Positions 9,264 to 17,022 of a DNA stretch of 27,112 nucleotides are shown here, piece by piece. Location of the stretch: contig JAUCBJ010002955.1 of NCBI GenBank assembly GCA_032718475.1, positions 1 through 27,112 of the forward strand, given 5' to 3'. The stretch comes from Nemertoderma westbladi (taxonomy: Eukaryota; Xenacoelomorpha; Nemertodermatida; Nemertodermatidae). The stretch's first letter is position 1; every line of letters starts with the position of its first letter. The translations under genes and the position numbers were made by a program. Below the pieces are notes generated by a model. The model worked only from the letters and a program-made list of their open reading frames with translations. It searched no databases and was not told the DNA's origin.

Positions 9264-10823
9264 AACTGATGAACTATTTACAGGTTTTGACTAACTGCTC
9301 TGCTACAGTATAGTGATATATAACAGTTATAAACTTAATAGTAAACAGAAAGTCATAGTAATAAACAGTAATAGAATAATAAGTAATAAACAGAAATAAG
9401 GACCATAAAGATTTATTATGATTGATTATATTTTCAAATAAGCTTTATTGGGAGGTGTTACTGGGATCAGGTATGGCTGCATAGCTCCCACTCGGAGACG
9501 AAATCTAGGTTAATTTAACATTTCAGTGTAATTCACAACTGGTGTTACATGGTGGGACAAATTGTTACAGGCATCGGAAATCATCATCCAAGGGCTCTGA
9601 TTGGCTGATATCGGGCGTTACATTGTGGGACAAGTGTTACAGGAATGGACATCTGTTTTTCTCAATTATTTGTTACCATGAGGTCCGGGCTATTGGGAAA
9701 TTACCACCTTTGAATTCAGCGCATCGAGAGCTTTCTGGTGATATATAATATTACATACTTTGGGAAACTTTTTTTTTTACAAAAAAATGTATTTTTTTGG
9801 CCACTTTTTGTGAGTTTGACCCATTTTAAGCATACTGTAACTATTCACGTCCTTATGTAATTATAATATGCACCGAAAAACATGGTGAAACTTGGCAAAC
9901 AACAATTTCATGCGATTTATGAGTTTAAGTGCGAATATTATGGAATTTGGTAAAACAGTGTGTGTCTCTAATCATTGGTTGAGGTAGAGGGACTACTAAC
10001 GATATCTTACGTTAGAGTTTTCGCACCATCTCTTTACCCTTTCCTGGACGTTGGCCTGCTTTCGCAGATCAGGGATATGGTCGGTGAGATTAAAACGTTT
10101 TTCTAATAGGGTTGCCAATCTATTTCAGTTGCAATTTTCCCTGACATTTTGACAAAATTCCCTGACAACAATATGTTTAAAATATACAAATGTTTTCGTT
10201 GTAAAATTTTTAAAATATGTTTGCCCACCTACACCTTCGTGCTTTGTGATTTGTGATTTAGAGAAATAAAAAAACATATGTTCTCCTTTAAAGTTTATGA
10301 AAAGTTGAACGAGATAAAAATGTATTTAAAAAGTAACTTTTTTTGAGCAAATTATTATCCATTACAATGGTAATCGATGATCACAATATCTTTCTCAAAA
10401 GTTGCAGGGATGTTACCGGGGTATGATGATCCTCTAATAATACCGATCGATCATTATAGCAGCCCCTCAGGTTACATCTCTAGATGTAAAATCTCTATTC
10501 GAACCACATATTTACTCCAAGTTATCCCACTTGCATTGATTGGTTGGCAAGGACGCCGTATACAGATACAAAGTTGGCATAATTTATGTAAAAAGAGTTA
10601 CAACTGAAATGAACTATTGCCTGCTATTAACTATCTGCTATAACTATTTAAATAAAGTATTTTAGTTAACGATTTCTTAATGTTTACTACTATACCTACA
10701 GTAAATACAAGAAACAATAAACAGATTAAGATTTATTAACATTTTACACTCAATGAAGATATAGAAACGTTGATAATAATAATAATTAAATAGTGGCCGC
10801 AAGAAGCATAAATATATTTAACC
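9264..10823. other. no gene recognised; includes right end of transposon
   Basis: It contains the reverse-oriented subterminal motifs (9454-9685) and right TIR of the transposon, then AT-rich sequence. A small direct repeat, TTCCCTGACA, occurs twice near 10126-10160. Just upstream of the channel gene are TATA/TTTAAATA-like tracts (10640-10660) that could be promoter elements, without firm support. Confidence 0.5.
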
Positions 10824-12233
10824 ATGTTTAGAATCGTTGACATTATTGTTATGGTAACACTGTATTATGCAACCAGTGTAGTAGTCGCCGATGCCACAGA
10901 CCCAATGGAAGAATCAGCACGGCTGCGAGCCTTCCTCGCTGAGGGCTACGACCAAAACGTGATACCCAATGAAAGGCTTCCGGTGGAAGTCAGGTTGAAG
11001 GTGTCGTTGAGGCAGGTGGTTGAGTTGGATTTGAAGGGGAGGAAGTTGGTGACGATCCAGTGGTGGTACCTCAATTGGTACGACGAACTCCTAACCTGGA
11101 ACAACACGGATCCTCTCGACGACAACTATTACAACGTACCCGCGATCTACTACAACCCGGGCGACTTCTGGTACCCAGACATCGTATGTTTGGAGGACAT
11201 CTCCGGAGAGAGAGAACACCCTGAGATCTGGTATACAGACAGTTGGGTAAACAGTAAGGGCAATGTGACCTGGGTGAGACCGGTGCGGCTAGAGTCTTCC
11301 TGTGAAGCCCACACCATCGCGTTTCCTTTCGATTCGCAGGTTTGCAACCTAACCTACAAATCCTGGCAGCACAACGAGAATGAGATAAATCTGACACTGG
11401 CCCAATCGATAGGCGATGAACTTGACTATCTATTGACGTTAAATGGAGCCTGGGAGATACGAACCATGCAGGCCAGAGCCACAAATATGAAATTCCTTGA
11501 TTACGGAGTCTTTACAACCATTGTTTACAATTTAGTTTTAACACGCTATTCGCTTATTCAGCTGTTCAACCTTATTCTCCCGGCTGTATTACTCAATATG
11601 TTGGCCTACTTTGGATTCTATCTGCCGTTGGAATCTGGGGAGAAGATGGGACTCCAAATGAACGTTATGTTGGCTGTGATTGTATTCCAGATGGTTATAG
11701 CGGATGTTGTACCACCCGATGCAAATGCCATTCCTTATCTCATATGGTATTACTTTGTGGTGATTGCTTTGCTTTCGGAGGCCTGTATTCTGAGCATCTT
11801 TGTCCTCATGTTTAACAACCGCGGTCCAGACGCCAAACCTGTCCCGGGGTATCTGCGATTCATGGTCCTCCGAGTGATGGCATGCTGTCTCTGCGTTCGC
11901 GTGCCAAAGCGAGATAAAGACACGGAAATCGTTCATTTTACCGACATCACTGCTTCAACCCCCCGAGTTGAACCGAAAGGCGAGATATTGGCTTATCATA
12001 AAAGTTTAAAGATGGTGAAAGGGATCCTGCAGCACTTGAAGTCTGAGGAAGATTCCAACGTAATTCAGGAGGATTGGCGACTGGTTGCTACTGTTATGGA
12101 TCGCTTCTTTATGTGGGTCTATCTCTGCTCCGTAATTGGACTCACTGTGTTTCTCTTGTTGATGGCTTACTTTGCTGGTGAAGCATACGTAAATGAAGTT
12201 AAAGATGAATTGAAATCTTTTGAAGAATTGTAA
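10824..12233 (+). CDS. Cys-loop ligand-gated ion channel subunit (nicotinic receptor-like), single exon
   Basis: A 469-residue pentameric ligand-gated channel subunit, expected at the plasma membrane as part of a neurotransmitter-gated pore. In order: hydrophobic signal peptide (~1-22); ligand-binding domain with WWYLNWYDELLTWN (80-93), an FWYPDI box (115-120), and the Cys-loop C160-C174 with 13 residues between cysteines and FPFDSQ inside; M1 (~244-267); GEK at 272-274 leading into M2 (~275-296, Leu at the 9' position); M3 (~303-330); intracellular loop; M4 (~426-450). The Glu before the M2 lysine suggests cation selectivity. The vicinal Cys pair of alpha subunits is absent in loop C (200-240), so this is a non-alpha-type or divergent subunit. 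Length is normal and the frame unbroken. The lack of introns is unusual for this family and suggests a retrocopy that remained functional. The start ATG is the first in frame and is followed by the signal peptide. Confidence 0.95.
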   Translation: MFRIVDIIVMVTLYYATSVVVADATDPMEESARLRAFLAEGYDQNVIPNERLPVEVRLKVSLRQVVELDLKGRKLVTIQWWYLNWYDELLTWNNTDPLDDNYYNVPAIYYNPGDFWYPDIVCLEDISGEREHPEIWYTDSWVNSKGNVTWVRPVRLESSCEAHTIAFPFDSQVCNLTYKSWQHNENEINLTLAQSIGDELDYLLTLNGAWEIRTMQARATNMKFLDYGVFTTIVYNLVLTRYSLIQLFNLILPAVLLNMLAYFGFYLPLESGEKMGLQMNVMLAVIVFQMVIADVVPPDANAIPYLIWYYFVVIALLSEACILSIFVLMFNNRGPDAKPVPGYLRFMVLRVMACCLCVRVPKRDKDTEIVHFTDITASTPRVEPKGEILAYHKSLKMVKGILQHLKSEEDSNVIQEDWRLVATVMDRFFMWVYLCSVIGLTVFLLLMAYFAGEAYVNEVKDELKSFEEL

Positions 12234-12640
12234 CTATGAATAACTATTTAACCAGTATCGTAGAGTACAACATAATATATAATTAAGTTTTGAGCATTAT
12301 TACCATTTGGTACATTGGCGCCTAATCATGAATTTTAGTTTTTATATCGTTTTTTTATCGTTATGTTTATATTCATACTGTAATCTTGTACGTTTCAAGT
12401 AGCTAATACTTTATTATAGACCCATTAAAAGCATTATCCATTGAATCATTATGTAACATGAATTTATTATGTAACATGAATTTATTTTTGGGGATACAGG
12501 AAGGGGGTGGAGGCAAACCTAATCTCGGCGAATTAACATTGAATTCCACCAAAATTGAATGGCACCCCAAATTAGATGATTTCACACCAAAAAATTATTT
12601 AGCACCAAATATATTTTTTATTTAATTTTTTATTTATTTA
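12234..12640. other. 3' flank of channel gene, no gene recognised
   Basis: AT-rich. It contains an 18-bp direct duplication (ATGTAACATGAATTTATT at 12451 and again at 12469) and ATTAAA near 12424, a possible weak polyadenylation signal for the channel gene. No poly-A tract marks a retrocopy end here. Confidence 0.5.
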
Positions 12641-12960
12641 TTATTGACCCCCCAAAAACAATTATCCATCCCCCAAAAACAATTATTCATTCCTCAAAAA
12701 CAATTATCCATCCCCCAAAAACAATCATTCAGCCCCCAAAAACAATTATCCATCCCCCCAAAACAATTATTTATCCCCCCAAAAACAATTATTCATACCC
12801 CAAAAACAATTATTCATACCCAAAAAACAATTATTCATTCCTCAAAAACAATTATCCATCCCCCAAAAACAATCATTCAGCCCCCCAAAACAATTATCCA
12901 TCCCCCAAAAACAATTATTCATTCCTCAAAAACAATTATTCGATCTCCCTAAAATAATTA
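12641..12960. repeat. ~21-bp tandem repeat (CCCCCAAAAACAATTATCCA)
   Basis: About 15 units of a ~21-bp repeat, CCCCCAAAAACAATTATCCA with variants CATTC, CAGCC and CATAC. The + strand ORF across it encodes only PQKQL/PKTII repeats and is not a real gene. The T-rich stretch at 13440-13900 carries looser, reverse-oriented relatives (GAATAATTGTTATTGGTG). Confidence 0.9.
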
Positions 12961-13078
12961 CTTGTAACCAAAAACAATAATTCTTCCAGCACCAATTTAT
13001 GGAAAATTTAATTATACAAATTCATTCATTATTTATTTCCATAACATAAATCAAACAAAATGTTTAATAATTATTATA

Positions 13079-13348
13079 CCGACGATCCTCGGGTGAAACA
13101 AAGTCAAAACAAAGTCCAAAGATTACTGTATAAAGACCTGCATAATCTCGTAACATGTGTTAACTTTCATTTATTGTTTTGGTTCTCCCAACATGCCTCT
13201 GTAACCTGCTCCTTTACTAACCTGCTCCTTTAAATGGCAATGGGACCTAACGCTCTTTGGATACTAACGCTACTTTACCTCTTTGTTTTTTACAGAACGG
13301 GCAATATAGTCTTGGGTCTTTGTTTTGTACTCACCCGACGATCCTCGT
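13079..13348. repeat. repeat pair CCGACGATCCTCG with inverted flanks
   Basis: CCGACGATCCTCG occurs at about 13080 and 13336 in the same orientation. The neighbouring GGGTGAAACAAAG (left) and CTTTGTTTTGTACTCACCC (right) are inverted relative to each other. A nested rearranged repeat structure of unclear origin. Confidence 0.5.
13199..13215 (+). repeat. 17-bp dispersed motif CTGTAACCTGCTCCTTT, copy 1
   Basis: An exact 17-mer that recurs at 14036-14052 (reverse) and 16245-16261 (same strand), with a shorter repeat (TAACCTGCTCCTTT) immediately after at about 13218. The sequence before it, TTATTGTTTTGGTT, also resembles that before the 16245 copy, so these belong to one repeat family. Confidence 0.85.
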
Positions 13349-13680
13349 ACAGTACCAATAGTCTGTAACTAAGAGTCTGTTTATTTTGGTAGAATATTGG
13401 ATTATTTTGTGAGAATAATACTGTATGTATTTATTACATGTATTTATTATTATTTATTTTAATACTGTATGGAAAATATGCATTTATTTTGGGGGAATAT
13501 GTATATTTATTTTGGGGGATTATGTATTTATTTTGTGCCAAAATGTATTTAATTTGGGAAAATTTGTATTTATTTTGGGGGTTTTATCATTTTTTTTGGT
13601 GTGAATAATTGGTTTTATTCTTAAATTATTACTTTTTCGCTCGAATATTCCAAAAAGGGCCAATTTAAGAATAAAATTAC

Positions 13681-13802
13681 GTATTACATGGGGAAAAAAA
13701 CGTAGAAGATTTTTTTTCAATATTCTCTCGACCCTTTAGCTCGGTAAATAAAATGCCTCGAGAATAATAAAAAAAAGTTCCACTTTTTTTCCCATGTAAT
13801 AA
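13681..13802. repeat. hairpin with ~50-bp arms
   Basis: TATTACATGGGGAAAAAAA at 13681 pairs with TTTTTTTCCCATGTAATA ending about 13802. The stem continues through AATATTCTCTCGA and CTCGAGAATAAT. It sits inside the wider, loosely mirror-symmetric AT-rich block 12530-13960. Confidence 0.7.
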
Positions 13803-14035
13803 ATAATTATTGGTGTTGAATAATTGTTATTGGTGTTGAAAAATCTATTTTGGTGTTTGAATAATTTTATTTGAGGTGACTTTATTTTATTTGGTATTGA
13901 ATTATTTTTTTGGGGTCACATTATTTAAATAGGTGTAATATAATTTTTTGTGAAATTTTCATCAATCAATATATCAAATCAATTTAATTGGTTGCCATTA
14001 CAATCTTGCTTGAATGTTAAATTATCAATATACGG

Positions 14036-14052
14036 AAAGGAGCAGGTTACAG
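14036..14052 (-). repeat. 17-bp dispersed motif, inverted copy 2
   Basis: The exact reverse complement of 13199-13215. Together they could be the ends of an ~850-bp element, but the same motif also lies at 16245, so it may be internal to the repeat family. Confidence 0.8.
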
Positions 14053-14119
14053 TGGCACCCAACTTTTCTAAAGGTACCGGTACGCAAAATTATAACTCAT
14101 CAAATAAAATTTCAACCAA

Positions 14120-14730
14120 ATGCCAATGATAACTCCACCTACTGGCTCCAGAAGTCTAGGAAATCCTGCCAAGTACCAAACTGATCTAGACTTTGCTGAT
14201 GACTTAGGAGTACTCTCAGAATCACTAGAGGGAGCCCAACGGCTCCTCAGCTCATTAGAACATGCTGCTTCTGTGTTGGTCTTTTTATTAACTCCAAAAA
14301 GACCAACATTTTGGCAGTTAACTTTGAAAGTCGTCAGCAAGTCTCTGATCGGATGAGCATAAGTTCAAAACATGGTATGCTTGAGCATGTGGATGACTTC
14401 TGTTACCTGGGATCATGGATCCGGAAGTCAGGTGAGGACCTTCGAATACGCAAGGGAAATGCATGGGCAGCCTTGAATAGGCTTTGTAGGATTGGGAAGT
14501 CACCGATAATTAATCGGAAACTTAAGGTCCGATTATTTAGAGCAGCAGTAGTTCCAGTACTCCTCTATGGGAGTCCATGCTGGGCTCTAACTGCCGAGGA
14601 CACCACATCTCTGGATGGCACATTCACAAGAATGCTACGCCGGGTTTATTGTGTCAAGTACAATGCACAGACCAGACACTATATAACATTGGACAGAAGG
14701 ACAAAAGCCTTGAAGCTTAATTGCTTCTAG
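14120..14730 (+). pseudogene. non-LTR retrotransposon reverse transcriptase fragment
   Basis: Two overlapping frames together show the C-terminal half of an RT. The first frame has TDLDFADDLGVLSESLEGA with the catalytic FADD motif. After a one-base shift near 14275-14285, the second frame has FINSKKTNILAVNFE, then VDDFCYLGSWI, KVRLFRAAVVPVLLYG and CWALT, as in RTE/CRE/Jockey-like non-LTR elements. The palm N-terminal part and endonuclease are missing, and the frame ends at 14730. This is a 5'-truncated, broken copy with no replication capacity. The clade is uncertain. Confidence 0.82.
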
Positions 14731-16126
14731 TTGTGGTATCCGAGTAAAAGGGAAAATTTATGGTGGTTAAAGCTGGATTGGACGGCCAGTTTGGTAATCT
14801 TTTTTTTCCCCGAATTTTGCAAACTTACAAACTTGATTTGATGTTTGTTGGTAAACCAGAAGGTAATTCGATTTCTTCCTCTAGTTTGTAAAGAGCCGTT
14901 CAGGTCCACCATAGAAATTAAGTACCGCTATTTCATAAAAACAAAGTCCCTTCGTTTATAGCAGAAAATTATCCAGCATATTTTTTAAACTATGAATTCT
15001 TAATTAAATTAATAAATTTTATTAAAATGGACAATATTACTTGAACGAAAATAAATTTTTTTAAATTACTGGAGATTTTTTCATGGGCTCAATGCCAACT
15101 ATTAAACGGTATCCCGGATAATTTAAGCCATTGATTGGTTAATTAATATCTCGAGGTCGTAATTAGTAAGTAGGGGCCCGAGATTGAAAACTTCATCATA
15201 AGTTAGTGAATCGGTACTGTGGAGTTACGATAAAGTAATAATTGTAACCCGTTCCTCTCAATAGGTAGCCTTCAATAGACTATCATTAACATTTGCCGTT
15301 TTATTAATCAGCCAATCAAATCCTTTCTACATAAATTATAATTGCGATACAGTGATTGAATGAGTAATAGGCCCTATTGTTTTCTTACTTATTAATTACT
15401 ATGCAAGTTGGTGATAAGTATCTCCATTCCAGATGGTAGAATAGATAGACATCTTACCAGAATTTCTTGAGGTTCTCCGTGCGTATGCCGCTATCACTGT
15501 AGAAACAAACGGATATTCGATTTAGAGTTGGCCTATAGTAATTGTTTCTGTGCCGTGTCCGTGTGTTTGATTTTCCCATAATACAATCTGTGGTTCTGTG
15601 CGATATATTAGATACTGCTGTCTGTAGTACTTAGATTTTGGGGAGAGCCAAGGAGTAGGTGGGTCTTTGGGTATCGGAATTTTAGTGGTCAGTCTGTCAT
15701 CGTCTTTTGAAAATGTTTGAACGCTAATAAGTCAGTCAATTATTGACGAAATGGAACCAAAACTTGGTACACAAGTAGTCTATCGAAAGAAAGTGAGAAA
15801 TATCAAAATCAAAAGAGAGAAATTCTACACACAGACTGACTTACATCGTTCTTCTTCGACCGCTAGGGGGTGACAAAGGTTTTAAATAGACCACGAAGTC
15901 CCTGTGTATACGTGTTTCTAATGGCGCAGTGAGGCAGATTTACGCAATGACTAAACTACCTGTTGACGGCTATTTCTTCAGGCAACATCTAATTCCATCA
16001 ACATTGTGTCAATTGGCGGCAGTAAATTGAGTGACGTACCTTTCAGACCTGTCCCAGTGTTCATAGTCGAAATTTTTTCCATTCAGACTCAATTACTCCT
16101 CCACTTGCTGGTGGATCTCAAACGGA
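14731..16126. other. intergenic, no gene recognised
   Basis: An AT-rich stretch with several weak hairpins, for example TATGGTGG near 14759 against CCACCATA near 14905. No ORF shows a known motif on either strand. Confidence 0.55.
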
Positions 16127-16130
16127 GGCA

Positions 16131-16298
16131 TCAAACTTCGCCCGCGTGAAAGCTTCGCCCGGAGCAATCTCCGCCCCAAAATGAGTGTTAACAACCTCGT
16201 TAATTGTTTTGGTTAGAAAAATTCGTCTCCGTAACCTATCGTGTCTGTAACCTGCTCCTTTCCCCCGATCGGGCGAAGGTTGGACGCGGGCGAAGATT
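16131..16298. repeat. small inverted-repeat element with GGGCGAAG termini
   Basis: The left end (16131-16161, CTTCGCCCGCGTGAAAGCTT core) and right end (16268-16298, CGGGCGAAGGTTGGACGCGG core) are inverted repeats, matching at roughly 24 of 31 positions. Each end holds two CGGGCGAAG boxes. The interior carries the 17-bp motif CTGTAACCTGCTCCTTT at 16245. About 168 bp long with no coding capacity, so MITE-like. The start of the window (95-128) carries another end of this family. Confidence 0.7.
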
Positions 16299-17022
16299 GC
16301 ACCCAACCGTCTCAAATAGTGTAAAGCAGAATGGCTTGTGGTAGAACCAAGTGTAGCCTTGGGTACAAAACGCCGGGCAAAGCGTGCATGTTCACTGGGT
16401 ATAAAATAACTGCCTTTAGGGCCCCGCTGTGGTACACTACTGTTGTTTGTATAGTATACAGCATTATGTACCTAGTTCTTAGGCGTATAGTTATATTAAA
16501 TGTTGTTTACCATTACCACAATCCACCAATAGGCGTCCTCCTAATATGGTCTCATTCATTTCTCTACACCGAATGTATAGATTGCTAGTAGGCAAGGCAT
16601 TCACTCAGCAAAGCCTTTCTTTGCCGCACATCTGGTCGGGATCTCACTGCTTCAACATTATATTACATACTTTCCGTCTGTTTCAATCAATCCCTGGCTT
16701 TTTCTACCCCTTGCCAACCATCATGCCAGTATTAATATAGTTGGGCCTGTCACATTATATCAACTGCACCACTTATTACTTACTATTAGCATAACCAATT
16801 TATTATACCTCTCACATGTTATTTTATTGGCGTTGTATATTTTATGTACATTTTTATACATAATTAATTAATTCTGTAGGCATATTTTGCCGTCTGCAAA
16901 TGTAAAATAATGTACAGTACTTTATTCATGCAGCAATTTCATTCATATTATTGTATGAATATTTGATGTTTTCTGAATTTTGACGAATTTAGGCTCGGAT
17001 TGTAATGTTATCCAACTGAGTG
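16299..17022. other. upstream region of the SCHIP1-like ORF, no gene recognised
   Basis: Short ORFs at 16331-16740 lack motifs. Sequence just before 17020 is AT-rich. An in-frame stop (TGA, 17017-17019) precedes the first ATG. The AG at 17019-17020 could be a weak splice acceptor if earlier exons exist. Confidence 0.45.

Larger units (their letters stand above)
7123..9825. mobile_element. decayed DNA transposon with TIRs and mirrored subterminal motifs
   Basis: The terminal sequences 7123-7154 and 9794-9825 are inverted repeats, matching at about 29 of 32 positions (core CAAACTCACAAAAA). Inside each end is a cluster of a recurring motif. On the left it reads TGTCCCAN..TGTAACAC (7462, 7631, 7817, 7869, 7921), with reverse copies at 7596 and 7854. 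On the right it reads mostly in reverse, GTGTTACA..GTGGGACA (9454, 9541, 9615). Such mirrored subterminal arrays are typical transposase-binding regions. The interior holds a frameshifted transposase-like segment (8010-8400) and a minisatellite. I found no convincing target-site duplication, so the exact boundaries and superfamily are open. Confidence 0.65.

Noticed and set aside
11071-11484. 137-residue antisense ORF in the channel gene
   Set aside because: A shadow of a well-supported gene, without motifs.
12644-12952. + ORF with PQKQL/PKTII repeats
   Set aside because: A product of the 21-bp tandem repeat; no start context or conserved domain.
16331-16740. Two overlapping short + ORFs
   Set aside because: No recognisable motif, AT-rich codon use and no splice or conservation evidence.
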